Assembly (NCBI GenBank): GCA_964017185.1 | Contig: OZ024878.1 | Location: 3,534,151-3,598,150 of the forward strand | From: Rugalucina vietnamica | Lineage: Eukaryota > Mollusca > Bivalvia > Lucinida > Lucinidae | Direction: 5' to 3' | Length of the DNA: 64,000 bases | Shown here: positions 47,061-50,596 of the stretch, in pieces | Position numbering within the stretch: the first letter of the stretch is position 1 | Layout of the letters: every line of letters begins with the position of its first letter | Program-made: the position numbers and the translations under genes | The notes under the pieces: generated by a model | Told to the model about the DNA's origin: nothing | The model's input: the letters and a program-made list of their open reading frames with translations, nothing else | Databases searched by the model: none

Positions 47061-47224
47061 ACACACACACCCCTCCGAAGACTAGTTTTCTCGGGTCGCG
47101 GCTCATTTAATAAGAAATATACCTCAACAAAAGCATCAGTTGAGTCGGATGATCTATCCATAACTGGTAGACCCCGACCAGCCACAATCTTCACCTTTAG
47201 TTTGCCTGGCATTCTTCATCTACT
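8571..47224 (-). CDS. C2CD5: C2CD5/CDP138, C2 domain-containing protein 5 (gene span, 19 coding exons)
   Basis: Coding exons in transcript order: 47123..47212, 45766..45852, 43798..43838, 38713..38849, 37049..37144, 36572..36727, 34960..35020, 34040..34165, 25062..25468, 24078..24178, 23544..23652, 22990..23104, 22038..22265, 19547..19742, 17886..18744, 16756..16833, 11421..11546, 10217..10363, 8571..8753. All have AG/GT borders, and phases agree except between the 16th and 17th, where a 3n+2 exon seems missing. About 1,110 residues; human is about 1,000. The family binds Ca2+ and lipid through its N-terminal C2 domain and aids Akt-dependent GLUT4 vesicle delivery. Seen here: the C2 start [36 protein letters not shown] in the Ca2+ loop region, a conserved Akt site RQRLFS near residue 199, a two-CxxC zinc-ribbon-like segment, and the conserved tail block [11 protein letters not shown] and [14 protein letters not shown]. 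Five exons have decayed tandem copies. An acceptor at 47225 implies an upstream 5' UTR exon. Confidence 0.93.
8777..9010 (-). mobile_element. P-family MITE just past the C2CD5 stop side
   Basis: Lies in the last C2CD5 intron, about 24 bp from the acceptor of exon 19. The hairpin arm CAGCTGCACAGCTGATCTGC is duplicated. Confidence 0.85.
9075..9205 (-). mobile_element. Degraded SINE (same body as 24464 copy)
   Basis: Keeps GGGCCAATCAGTAGGTGGGG, GCGAAAATGG and TTGTCTCACATGTGCC blocks of the tRNA-like SINE seen at 24464 and 27968. Confidence 0.6.
9311..9590 (+). mobile_element. Hairpin element G, full copy
   Basis: Ends CATCAGGAAAACATGTCC and GGACATGTTTTCGTAATG. Near-perfect centre AGAACCGCCTCGGCGAGGCG within about 55-bp arms ending in TTATTTTTGCTC. 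Confidence 0.85.
10217..10363 (-). CDS. C2CD5: C2CD5 coding exon 18
   Basis: 147 nt, phase 0 to 0, acceptor GTATTTCAG, donor GTTTGT. Reads [20 protein letters not shown], then [19 protein letters not shown] and NPHKNQ; the family has GGVSGFLHAFIAEVFAMVRA, then LGGNAVVSYIMKQCVFM and NPNKNQ. Confidence 0.95.
10950..11185 (-). mobile_element. P-family MITE between C2CD5 exons 17 and 18
   Basis: Unequal ends (TGAGCCTGTGCCTG versus CATGCGGCGGCTCA), so the terminal pairs have diverged here. Confidence 0.85.
11421..11546 (-). CDS. C2CD5: C2CD5 coding exon 17
   Basis: 126 nt, acceptor ATATCTTTCAG, donor GTATGT, phase 0 at both ends. Reads [20 protein letters not shown] then [12 protein letters not shown], matching VKMTPLSFIPGAKITKYLG and [10 protein letters not shown]. 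The previous exon ends in phase 1, so an exon of 3n+2 nt should lie between 11547 and 16755. Confidence 0.94.
11640..11702 (-). pseudogene. Partial tandem copy of C2CD5 exon 17
   Basis: About 55 bp recurring just 5' of exon 17 (transcript sense), coding [14 protein letters not shown] before homology stops. No acceptor is apparent at its start. Confidence 0.7.
11708..13402. repeat. Large inverted repeat, arms about 550 bp, in a C2CD5 intron
   Basis: Left arm 11708..12263 and right arm 12837..13402 are near-identical reverse complements (for example CCACCAATCCAGCTCTTTCA and its mate at 13379). The spacer of about 570 bp is unique. Scattered substitutions show the arms are no longer identical. 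No transposase frame seen. Confidence 0.9.
13803..15341 (+). repeat. Tandem-unit element, three units of about 454 bp
   Basis: TTGACCTTGCCGTAAAATAG recurs at 14048, 14501 and 14955. The element starts at ACCAGAGGACCAATGGTCCT and ends in a CGGACG-rich stretch and the palindrome AGCTCACCTG...CAGGTGAGCT. GCCATCTTGGTCATGTGACC marks each unit. Confidence 0.88.
15908..16081 (+). mobile_element. P-family MITE lacking its hairpin
   Basis: Ends and right flank present, but the central hairpin is cleanly deleted, leaving about 174 bp. Confidence 0.75.
16756..16833 (-). CDS. C2CD5: C2CD5 coding exon 16
   Basis: 78 nt, phase 1 to 1, acceptor TTTATATCCAG, donor GTGGGT. Reads [20 protein letters not shown]; acidic and poorly conserved, so the call rests on splice sites, phase and position. 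Confidence 0.75.
17138..17347. mobile_element. MITE with TACTGTAAATCCGGAAATTT ends
   Basis: Inverted ends TACTGTAAATCCGG and CCGAATTTACAGTA, and internal CGCGAAAAT repeats. Fragments of the same type occur at 3632 and 36865. Confidence 0.75.
17398..17671 (+). mobile_element. Hairpin element G
   Basis: The central pair reads AGAACTGCCTTGACGAGGCAGTTCT: changed from the CCGCC...GGCGG form in both arms, so pairing is kept. Confidence 0.8.
17886..18744 (-). CDS. C2CD5: C2CD5 coding exon 15 (859 nt)
   Basis: The largest exon, phase 0 to 1, acceptor TTTTTCCTCTAG, donor GTAAGG. The reading continues upstream of the TTG sometimes taken as a start: [20 protein letters not shown] precedes [17 protein letters not shown]. 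Further conserved blocks: [56 protein letters not shown], then [16 protein letters not shown]. Confidence 0.96.
19405..19507. repeat. Foldback hairpin with GGGCTACGCCC loop
   Basis: Arms CATTCATTAACATT...CCTCGG and CCGAGG-like...AATGTTAATGAATG close on CGGGCTACGCCC. It resembles the foldbacks at 31135 and 62479 in loop style. Confidence 0.7.
19547..19742 (-). CDS. C2CD5: C2CD5 coding exon 14 (zinc-ribbon-like)
   Basis: 196 nt, phase 2 to 0, acceptor TATGTTACAG, donor GTATGT. Contains CSTCHIPY, then [18 protein letters not shown]: two CxxC pairs about 20 residues apart, as in the family (CGFCHIPY, CYNCRKQKVPDVLFTTID), plausibly a zinc ribbon. A non-LTR retrotransposon lies antisense in the intron just upstream of it. 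Confidence 0.95.
19882..21910 (+). mobile_element. Broken non-LTR retrotransposon (jockey/CR1-type RT), antisense in a C2CD5 intron
   Basis: Pieces in three frames: [19 protein letters not shown], then [49 protein letters not shown] followed by a stop, and the C-terminal RT region to [11 protein letters not shown], ending near 21532. Endonuclease is absent (5' truncated). Frameshifts, an in-frame stop and a 214-bp DNA insertion (20970..21183) show it is dead. The 3' untranslated part seems to run to about 21910, near a GATGTA-type repeat. Confidence 0.9.
20970..21183. mobile_element. Short hAT-like MITE inserted in the reverse transcriptase
   Basis: Flanked by an 8-bp duplication CCGTTTTG (20962..20969 and 21184..21191). 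Ends are imperfect inverted repeats (AGGCCCTCCCAGGGG versus AGGCCCCCGCAGGGG). Leaving it out makes the RT coding sequence continuous across one copy of the duplication. The interior is rich in CAGGGA motifs. Confidence 0.85.
22038..22265 (-). CDS. C2CD5: C2CD5 coding exon 13
   Basis: 228 nt, phase 2 to 2, acceptor TTTCTTACAG, donor GTAAGG. Starts [17 protein letters not shown] (family EEVCILSASGTAAVLN), then a Gln/Lys/Asp-rich variable stretch ending [10 protein letters not shown]. Confidence 0.92.
22381..22617 (+). mobile_element. P-family MITE upstream of C2CD5 exon 13
   Basis: TGAGCCTGTGCATG and CATGCACAGGCTCA ends: a different end sequence, yet still self-complementary. Good hairpin GCTTCGCGGTGACCGCGAAG. 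Confidence 0.9.
22776..22935 (-). pseudogene. Two decayed tandem copies of the 3' half of C2CD5 exon 12
   Basis: At 22862..22935 the [13 protein letters not shown] stretch and donor (GTGAGT) recur with frame-breaking differences. At 22776..22801 only the TCACATATGAGA part survives. With exon 12 they form a tandem ladder of roughly 130-140 bp steps that includes the downstream intron flank. Confidence 0.75.
22990..23104 (-). CDS. C2CD5: C2CD5 coding exon 12
   Basis: 115 nt, phase 1 to 2, acceptor TATTTGACAG, donor GTAAGG. Reads [20 protein letters not shown] then [15 protein letters not shown], a near match to the family block DAWWAEIRQEIKSHAKALGCHAVVGYSESTSI. Confidence 0.95.
23544..23652 (-). 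CDS. C2CD5: C2CD5 coding exon 11
   Basis: 109 nt, phase 0 to 1, acceptor TTATTGTAG, donor GTACTG. Reads [20 protein letters not shown] then [16 protein letters not shown], matching [36 protein letters not shown] in the family. Confidence 0.95.
23971..24053 (-). pseudogene. Partial tandem copy of C2CD5 exon 10 with its donor
   Basis: 85-bp-period duplication of the 3' part of exon 10 ([15 protein letters not shown]) and its GTAAAT donor, placed just downstream in transcript sense. The two copies differ at only a few bases, so the event looks recent. Reading through the first donor meets TAG before the second copy, so the second donor cannot simply extend the exon in frame. Confidence 0.8.
24078..24178 (-). 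CDS. C2CD5: C2CD5 coding exon 10
   Basis: 101 nt, phase 1 to 0, acceptor TATGTTCTAG, donor ATG|GTAAAT. Gly/Ser-rich start then [16 protein letters not shown]. The donor was chosen because it keeps phase with the next exon; an inner GTATAG donor would not. Confidence 0.85.
24464..24716 (-). mobile_element. tRNA-derived SINE
   Basis: On the minus strand: a tRNA-like head with TGGCCGAGTGGTTAAG and a box B-like GGGTTTGAGCC, then a body with TTTTTCTCGGGGTTCTCCC and a TGAAATAATCTTGAAAGGGA tail leading to an A-rich end. Confidence 0.75.
24725..24955. mobile_element. Foldback element F
   Basis: Ends GGAGGTTATAAAACATCTTT and AAAAAAGTTTTATAACCTCA. Nested palindromes TCAGCTCAGCTGA and TGTTAAAATGCC...GGCATTTTAACA. 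Confidence 0.8.
25062..25468 (-). CDS. C2CD5: C2CD5 coding exon 9 (Ser/Pro-rich linker)
   Basis: 407 nt, phase 2 to 1, acceptor TTGTGTTTCAG, donor GTTGGT. It encodes a low-complexity Ser/Pro/Thr linker ([24 protein letters not shown]) ending [14 protein letters not shown]; the family has SSSSDTDLSLTPK at the same place. The linker is disordered and probably a phosphorylation target (inference). Confidence 0.92.
26528..26764 (+). mobile_element. P-family MITE in the large C2CD5 intron 9
   Basis: Hairpin of the CTGTGCAGTAACTGCACAG type, fully paired. Confidence 0.88.
26783..27043 (+). mobile_element. P-family MITE, adjacent second copy
   Basis: Starts 20 bp after the previous copy. Carries an internal 34-bp duplication of TTACAATCCCTCTTTTCTTA. 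Confidence 0.8.
27232..27375. mobile_element. Foldback element F, half copy
   Basis: Keeps CCGAGGTTATAAAACTTTTT and TCAGCTCAGCTGAG; the right half is missing. Confidence 0.6.
27578..27793 (+). mobile_element. Hairpin MITE with GGGACGCCGCG centre
   Basis: Central hairpin CAGAATAGCTCCAGATGGGA, CGCCGCGTTATGCGGCG, and the complementary arm. Other copies at 37265 and 45500. Confidence 0.75.
27968..28235 (+). mobile_element. tRNA-derived SINE with A-tail
   Basis: Head CCCGTGGCCGAGGGGTTAAG with box B-like GGGTTCGAGCCCC, body CTCGGGGTTCTCCCG, tail ATCTTGAAAGGGACG then an A-rich run. The head is Leu/Ser tRNA-like but has an inserted internal segment. Confidence 0.8.
28800..29030 (+). mobile_element. 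P-family MITE
   Basis: The right end is eroded (CTCACACACAAA instead of the mirrored TGAGC end). Confidence 0.8.
29226..29461 (+). mobile_element. P-family MITE with near-perfect hairpin
   Basis: GCTTCGCGGTAACCGCGAAG with fully paired outer arms, and ends TGAGCCACCTCATGGG/CCCACGAGGTGGCTCA that differ from other copies but pair with each other. Confidence 0.9.
29551..29786 (-). mobile_element. P-family MITE
   Basis: Opposite orientation to the copies on either side, so the cluster at 29.2-30.1 kb alternates +, -, +. Confidence 0.88.
29833..30072 (+). mobile_element. P-family MITE
   Basis: The GAAAACGGGATTTTTTCGCC subterminal variant; hairpin arms GCTTTGCAGTAACTGCAAAG are paired. Confidence 0.88.
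30283..30557 (+). mobile_element. Hairpin element G
   Basis: CATCAGGAAAACATGTCC start; centre AGAACTGCCTTGGCCAGGCG with a few arm mismatches. Confidence 0.8.
30752..31084. mobile_element. Foldback element F with SINE inside
   Basis: Ends GAGATTATAAAACATTTTTC and GAAAATGTTTTATAACCTT. A tRNA-like SINE (about 30888..31055; TGGTCAAATGGATAG, GGGTTCGATCCCT) interrupts the middle. Confidence 0.75.
31135..31296. repeat. Foldback hairpin with GGGCGAAGCCC loop
   Basis: Arms of about 70 bp (ACAATTGTTGCCCTTGAGTG and its mate), both carrying GACGATTTGTTCACC-type sequence. Confidence 0.8.
31325..31555 (+). repeat. Two-copy tandem repeat, about 113-bp unit
   Basis: ACGCATGTGACTACAAGTGC occurs twice, each followed by TATGACGTCAGAGGGTAATA and GATCATGCGACATGAC. 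Confidence 0.85.
31733..31930 (-). mobile_element. P-family MITE, one hairpin arm deleted
   Basis: The deletion runs from GGCGCTGATC to the second TTTGTTTTC, leaving about 198 bp. Confidence 0.8.
32092..33570 (+). repeat. Tandem-unit element, three units
   Basis: Same family as 13803..15341: starts ACCAGAGGACAAATGGTCCT, ends in ACGACGACC repeats and AGCTCACC...CAGGTGAGCT. Similar length and order suggest one parent element. Confidence 0.88.
33592..33690. mobile_element. Foldback element F, internally deleted
   Basis: Short version: TTTTCATGCTCAGC, TTTATCCTGCTCATAAATGT and AAAAAAGTTTAATAACCTTG. Confidence 0.6.
34040..34165 (-). CDS. C2CD5: C2CD5 coding exon 8
   Basis: 126 nt, phase 2 to 2, acceptor CTTTTACAG, donor GTAAGT. 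Reads [20 protein letters not shown] then [16 protein letters not shown], matching [27 protein letters not shown]. Confidence 0.94.
34189..34302 (-). pseudogene. Broken tandem copy of C2CD5 exon 8
   Basis: A second copy lies immediately 5' (transcript sense) of exon 8 and keeps the acceptor (GTTTTCAG) and most of the exon. It lost bases at two places, which shifts the frame to a TAA soon after GIGTAS. It also lacks a donor at the matching point, so it is a dead exon that could still compete as a cryptic acceptor. Confidence 0.8.
34960..35020 (-). CDS. C2CD5: C2CD5 coding exon 7 (61 nt)
   Basis: Phase 1 to 2. Reads [19 protein letters not shown] with G at both junctions; the family has [20 protein letters not shown]. 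Acceptor TTTTTCACAG, donor GTAATA (weaker). Confidence 0.92.
35365..36490. repeat. Tandem-unit element bounded by TATACCCCCGGC/GCCGGGGGTATA
   Basis: Terminal inverted ends CATATACCCCCGGC and GCCGGGGGTATAAC. About four degenerate units with CTAGCCCCACCCCTGGGCAT and GTACCTATGGTCCAAATATG, then a CGAACGAACGGACGA tail. It sits between C2CD5 exons 6 and 7. Confidence 0.8.
36572..36727 (-). CDS. C2CD5: C2CD5 coding exon 6 (Akt-site exon)
   Basis: 156 nt, phase 1 to 1, acceptor TGTATTCCAG, donor GTGAGC. Reads [20 protein letters not shown] then [25 protein letters not shown] fits the RxRxxS Akt consensus at the position of human Ser197 (about residue 199 here). Confidence 0.95.
37049..37144 (-). CDS. 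C2CD5: C2CD5 coding exon 5
   Basis: 96 nt, phase 1 to 1, acceptor TTTCATTGCAG, donor GTAAGT. Reads [14 protein letters not shown] and [13 protein letters not shown], matching the family's IRGEINVVVKVDLF and [12 protein letters not shown]. Confidence 0.95.
37265..37487 (+). mobile_element. Hairpin MITE with GGGACGCCGCA centre
   Basis: Same family as 27578: AGATGGGACGCCGCATACTG, CGGCGTCACATCT. Lies just downstream of exon 5's acceptor side. Confidence 0.75.
37765..37880 (-). pseudogene. Exon-4 tandem copy D of C2CD5
   Basis: Open frame [15 protein letters not shown] to FPIHDTMHG with one codon deleted, and donor GTGAGT. There is no convincing acceptor next to the homology; the nearest in-phase AG lies about 18 bases upstream and lacks a pyrimidine tract. 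A P-family MITE at 37902..38138 separates it from copy C. Copies B and D share their upstream flank (GCACACAATTT type), so they come from the same duplication. Confidence 0.65.
37902..38138 (+). mobile_element. P-family MITE inserted between exon-4 copies C and D
   Basis: Compared with the equivalent flank of copy B, the insertion point is inside CACACAATTTCAT. It therefore postdates the exon tandem duplication. Confidence 0.9.
38243..38359 (-). pseudogene. Exon-4 tandem copy C of C2CD5 (exon-like, 117 nt)
   Basis: Open frame DTIGKVYI to FPIYDTMHG with a two-codon insertion relative to exon 4 and donor GTGAGT. The nearest upstream AG (TTTAAG) would give a 117-nt, phase 1 to 1 unit, again a multiple of three. 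It is more diverged than copy B: for example, PAVIS has become SASVRS. Confidence 0.65.
38475..38579 (-). pseudogene. Exon-4 tandem copy B of C2CD5 (exon-like, 105 nt)
   Basis: Repeats the [12 protein letters not shown] to YDTMHG part of exon 4 with an open frame and a good donor (GTAAGT). The first 11 or so codons are replaced by unrelated sequence ending TTTTTATACTCAAG, which could act as an acceptor. If used after exon 4 it would be phase 1 to 1, a multiple of three, and insert 35 residues in frame. Whether it is spliced is unknown. Confidence 0.7.
38713..38849 (-). CDS. C2CD5: C2CD5 coding exon 4, intact copy of a four-copy tandem exon array
   Basis: 137 nt (phase 2 to 1) after TTATTTTCCAG, ending CATG|GTGAGT. 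It encodes [20 protein letters not shown] through [12 protein letters not shown]2 loop-3 aspartates and the last strands. It is the only copy in the array that retains the VLDHDTYS half. Confidence 0.95.
39060..42000. repeat. Tandem-unit elements with CCCCCCGCAAAA/TTTTGCGGGGGG ends
   Basis: About a dozen degenerate units of roughly 200 bp carrying CTGTAAATTTGTCAAAAATT, TTCATGCACATCTTCAATAT and CCTAGGAGGAGTTGATTTCA. At least two element ends are visible (about 40620..40660 and 41955..41998), each AACTTCGTTTTGCGGGGGGT preceded by a GACGGAATCACGGAAT tail. Nested copies in the long intron between exons 3 and 4. Confidence 0.88.
42047..42280 (-). mobile_element. P-family MITE
   Basis: TGAGCCACCTCGTGGG start, paired end CCCACGAGGCGGCT; the last bases have decayed. 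Confidence 0.85.
42310..42534. mobile_element. Foldback element F, full copy
   Basis: GAGGTTATAAAACTTTTTTC and AAAAAAGTTTTATAACCTCG ends. Short arms with TTTATCCTGCTCATAAAT-type sequence on both sides. Confidence 0.8.
42641..42877 (+). mobile_element. P-family MITE
   Basis: The GCCGCATCGTGAGAAAACCG end class, with perfect hairpin GCTTCGCGGTAACCGCGAAG. Confidence 0.9.
43046..43284 (-). mobile_element. P-family MITE close to C2CD5 exon 3
   Basis: Hairpin of the GTGCAGTTACTGCAC class with one arm mutated. Confidence 0.85.
43798..43838 (-). CDS. C2CD5: C2CD5 coding exon 3 (41 nt)
   Basis: Micro-exon reading [13 protein letters not shown] plus two bases (AG), matching the family's VDDEDLQDEPLQI. 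Acceptor TTTTTAAG, donor GTACTT. The AG pairs with the A of the next exon to make Arg. Confidence 0.9.
43911..44142 (+). mobile_element. P-family MITE ending about 70 bp upstream of C2CD5 exon 3
   Basis: Starts 70 bp from the exon 3 acceptor; the left end is degraded (TGTGCCATTAGAAAACTTG). Confidence 0.8.
44218..44437 (+). mobile_element. P-family MITE
   Basis: Hairpin partly decayed (GCTTTGTGGTAACCGTGAAG). Confidence 0.82.
44488..44722 (-). mobile_element. P-family MITE
   Basis: Third of a close series (43.9-45.3 kb). The two ends belong to different end classes. Confidence 0.85.
45110..45347 (-). mobile_element. P-family MITE inserted in a SINE
   Basis: The SINE body (about 45048..45500) resumes after the MITE. 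ATATG occurs at both borders (45105..45109 and 45348..45352), the clearest candidate target duplication seen for this family. Confidence 0.85.
45500..45722 (-). mobile_element. Hairpin MITE with GGGACACCGCA centre
   Basis: Third copy of the 27578 family. It ends 40 bp from the donor of C2CD5 exon 2. Confidence 0.7.
45766..45852 (-). CDS. C2CD5: C2CD5 coding exon 2
   Basis: 29 codons, phase 0 to 0, flanked by TGTCCCAG and GTAAGT. It reads [13 protein letters not shown] and [12 protein letters not shown], matching the family's [20 protein letters not shown]. Too short to appear as an ATG-to-stop frame. Confidence 0.94.
46224..46459 (+). mobile_element. P-family MITE
   Basis: TGAGCCACCACAAG end; hairpin with several mismatches. 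Confidence 0.82.
46529..46767 (-). mobile_element. P-family MITE
   Basis: TGAGCCTTCAAGTGAG end; the second arm begins a run of changes (CTGATGTGCGTC). Confidence 0.82.
46854..47105 (+). mobile_element. P-family MITE with C-run and CA-run expansion
   Basis: The hairpin is mostly deleted, and a run of C followed by (CA)n expanded at 47028..47071. It ends 18 bp from the donor of C2CD5 exon 1. Confidence 0.85.
47123..47212 (-). CDS. C2CD5: C2CD5 coding exon 1 (C2 domain start)
   Basis: ATG at 47212; 30 codons ending DAFVE, then donor GTATAT. It carries the first C2 strand and the loop-1 aspartates in [13 protein letters not shown] long T-run followed by CCACAG places the acceptor just upstream, at 47225. 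The intron just downstream holds a P-family MITE with C and CA runs. Confidence 0.95.
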
Positions 47225-47334
47225 CTGTGGAAAAAAAAAAGTAAACAGGTGCTCTGTCAGGACAAAGCATACATCACACAGGAGCCAGGTCACAAGAAAA
47301 CCAGATTTTGTGATTGCATAGCATATAGGACAGC

Positions 47335-47571
47335 ATTAAGAAAACAAGTCCATGCAATATCCTGAGATTTTTACACCTGAAAAAATTAGAAAATTTTCAG
47401 TGGGAAATTTTTGATATTTTTCTCATTTTTGCTCAAGGCGGTTCTAAATAGTACCCACAATCTATGTTTTGGAGCAAAAATAAGAAAAATAGGTTTACCC
47501 CTGCATACCCTTGCTACATAAAAGTGGGGTGTAAGGGGGTAGACATTTCATGGACATGTTTTCCTGATGTG
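47335..47571 (-). mobile_element. Hairpin element G, one hairpin arm lost
   Basis: Minus orientation: ends in GGACATGTTTTCCTGATG. One half of the central palindrome is deleted. Confidence 0.75.
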
Positions 47572-47675
47572 GACCTCAGGTTGGAAACTCCGAAAATCGG
47601 TTTTCTCGCTACACAGCATATACAGTGTTACTCTAAGGAGACCAGTGATGACCAGTGATGAATCAGATAATGATT

Positions 47676-47912
47676 TGAGCCTGTGCATGAGAAAACCAAC
47701 AATTTGGGTTTCCGACCAGGTCCAACACAAACCAGCCTGTACAGTCACAGAAGAAACCCAGAATCTTGAAAATTTGGGAATAAGTAGAGGAGGAAATGTA
47801 CTATCCGTGTAGCGAAAACAAAGACGCTGATCAGCTTCGCGGTTACCGCGAAGCTGATCTGCGTCTTTGTTTTCGCCCATGCAAATTGTTGGTTTTCTCA
47901 CGCACAGGCTCA
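47676..47912 (-). mobile_element. P-family MITE
   Basis: Ends TGAGCCTGTGCATGAG and CTCACGCACAGGCTCA; full hairpin with GCTTCGCGGTTACCGCGAAG. Confidence 0.9.
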
Positions 47913-49079
47913 TTTGTAATTCCCTATAAACAGTACATCCCTATCAGTGTTTCGTAATACATATGGGCCACAACGTGAGAAAATGTACCTTCGGACAATT
48001 TTTTTGAGTATAAGAAAAACAAAGTTACTTTGAATGTTTAATGTTTCTATAGTCTATTAGTCTTTATTTGACCAGATTATTTAAATTATTTTGTGAGTTA
48101 TGACCAATTTACTATATGAACCTTATATACGTCATTGTCCTGAAAAATGACGTCAAAATTGCGTAATGCATTTCTGCATGTTAGTAGAGCTAACAAAACT
48201 CGATGCATTTGCTTAAAAACTGTTTACGCACTGGCCAGAACCTATTGTTAAGATAGAAGCATACCATCCTTACAGGCAATCTGTCGTAATTATTTTGTCT
48301 ATTTTTATGATGATGCGGTTGCTATGGTTACCGTTAAACGATAGATAATGGAAAATTATGTGTATTATGGGCCAAAAACAAAGGCAGATAACTCTAAATA
48401 TTGAAAAATAATATGTTTTAAAACTCATTCATTTGGTAGCCCAGTGTTCTAAGATTATAAATACAGTGTTATTTCTAAAAAGTATATTACATCATTTTTC
48501 TGCATTTTGCTGCTTTCTACTAGTAATGTCAGAATGTCCGAAGGTACATTTTGTCGCGTTGAGGTTCATATAGTCATCGAATGAGAACAGCTATCAATGA
48601 ACCCTTCACTGAAAATCAAATAGTGCCAATACGGTTTGGAAAGAAAAGGTCATGATATATAATATCATGTGTTTTTTTTCACTATGTATGGCAAAAGTTT
48701 TATCATCTGGGATTGAGATTTTAGAGGATGTGGCTTGACCGCTAGCCCAGGACCATAGGCAACTTTAAGCCAATTGGAATACCTGTAATGCTTAATCCGA
48801 TGATAAGAGCTGTCAAAAATGTCACAGGTAACTATCCTCCCTAAAGCATTATCCAATCAGAATTTACTGTTGGTAGTGTCTGTTGAAACTATTAAAAAGG
48901 GCAGCTTACTCCACAGTCAGTGATACAATCTGGTAAAATTTGGAACTCATCCAGGATTTTATGGTTGTATTTGTCCTTTCAACCAAGCTGAAAAGAGGTT
49001 GACAGCTTGACCTTGTCAATGTGCTGGACACTGCTGGAGTCACACGGCAAAATGAACCAATTAAATGTGATACTACTTT

Positions 49080-49222
49080 CTGATGACTGATGACTGTGTG
49101 TCCAAGTTTCCATCTCTTGTGAGAGCCAGGGACTAATTTCCCTCCTGGTGCCCTCCCCCCCCCCCCCCCCAGTGAGGTATTGTCAATTTGGCATGTCACC
49201 AGAAAACAATTCAGATTCAGAT
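49080..49222 (+). mobile_element. 3' fragment of the same retrotransposon family
   Basis: Matches the 3' untranslated end of the copy at 53470..55311: GATGACTGTGTGTCCAAGTT, TCTTGTGAGAGC, a C-run, then GAGGTATTGTCA and an ATTCAG-rich tail. Confidence 0.75.
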
Positions 49223-49291
49223 GTATTCAGACTTTCAATGTAAACAAAAAGAGAAAAATGGAATGAGTAAAGTGCACAAGCACTATTAAAC

Positions 49292-49585
49292 ATGCAGAAG
49301 GTTCAACACACTCAAAGTCAAATTTATCGTGTGTGCCGGCCAAGAAAATTAAATTATCAAATATTCATTTTTTTATTACTGATCTCCTACGCGAGTTCTG
49401 TGGGACAGTCTTTTTTATTTCAACACCAGCCTGGAAAGTTGGAAACACGGCATAAAACATGCAAATTTCACAAGAAACGATATCAAGAGAGACAACTCAT
49501 TTCCTACAATTACAACTGCAGCTGTTACCCTGACTTTTACAACGACAACTGCAGCAAAGCAGTCTCTTACGTAGTACATGGATGA
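49292..49585 (+). CDS. Possible small secreted cysteine-containing protein (97 aa)
   Basis: Uninterrupted frame with an internal hydrophobic run (YQIFIFLLLISYASSVG) that could be a signal peptide or anchor if translation starts at the ATG about 21 residues earlier, followed by a basic, Tyr-rich part with a CxC pair and two more cysteines (NCSCYPDFYNDNC). No homologue recognised, no splice sites assigned, and it lies just after a retrotransposon 3' fragment. It may be chance. Confidence 0.25.
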   Translation: MQKVQHTQSQIYRVCRPRKLNYQIFIFLLLISYASSVGQSFLFQHQPGKLETRHKTCKFHKKRYQERQLISYNYNCSCYPDFYNDNCSKAVSYVVHG

Positions 49586-49714
49586 CCAGATTCTATTGAG
49601 TCAGTATAGGTCTTTTCTTTGTCTAAAGAACCATTTCATAAGGGATCTGTCCTAAAGAGACGGTCATGCTAATCTGAATGATGGTACGCCAAATTGACAT
49701 GAGAAAGGTGAAGA

Positions 49715-49828
49715 GAAAATCCGATAGGCGAAGACAAAGGCGCTGATCAGCTGTGCAGTTACTGCACAGCTGATCTGCGCCTTTATTTTCGCAGAGGCAA
49801 AAATCGGGTTTTCTCATGACGCGGCTCA
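49715..49828 (-). mobile_element. P-family MITE, truncated
   Basis: Only the hairpin half and one end (CATGACGCGGCTCA) remain. Confidence 0.8.
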
Positions 49829-50273
49829 TATGGGGTTATTGCGAGGAATGCAAGGACAGAGGGAGTCAGGAGAAAAAGAAAATATAATTCTGAAGTTCTG
49901 TAGATGTGATTTTAATACGCTTTTAGACACTTTTTTTCTCAATCAAAAGTAATGATGATAATCACATGACCAAACAATTTTAGACTATATGGAACCACCT
50001 TTGCAAACCGTAAGCATGATTGTTTTTAAAGATGCCTGCATATCCCATATCATACGATAATTAAGTCAAGGTGCATAAGTGAAACAAACTATGCGCTGTA
50101 TCATGTGGCGTTTTATATGAAAGTATGGTGGCCGATAAAAAAAAAAGCTCTTGAAAATTGAAACTTGCAAAATTAAGACAGTTCGTGGACTTTCTTGATA
50201 ACTTTCAAAACTGACTTCCGATTGTTTTCATATTGTTTCCCACGAACCTTTTGCTCAGTCCGCGTAGTTTGAC

Positions 50274-50511
50274 ATCAGGAAAACATGCCCGTGTAATGTA
50301 TACCCCCTTATACCCCACATATAGCAAACCTGAGGTTACGCAGGGGTATACCTATTTTTCTTATTTTGCTCTAAAACATAGATTGTGGGTAGTCGTTAGA
50401 ACCGCCTCGGCGAGGCGGTTCTAACGTGTACCCAAAATCTGTGTTTGAGCAACTCAATTTTTTTTCAACTTAAGAAAAAAATGTATATTACATGGGCATG
50501 TTTTCGTAATG
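50274..50511 (+). mobile_element. Hairpin element G
   Basis: CATCAGGAAAACATGCCC start, perfect GAACCGCCTCGGCGAGGCGG centre. Confidence 0.85.
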
Positions 50512-50596
50512 AACAGAAGCAATATTCAACAGTTTGTATTGACAAGAAGGACAAAAAAAAAAAAAAAAAAAGAATAATGCAGGAACCTAAACGGTG

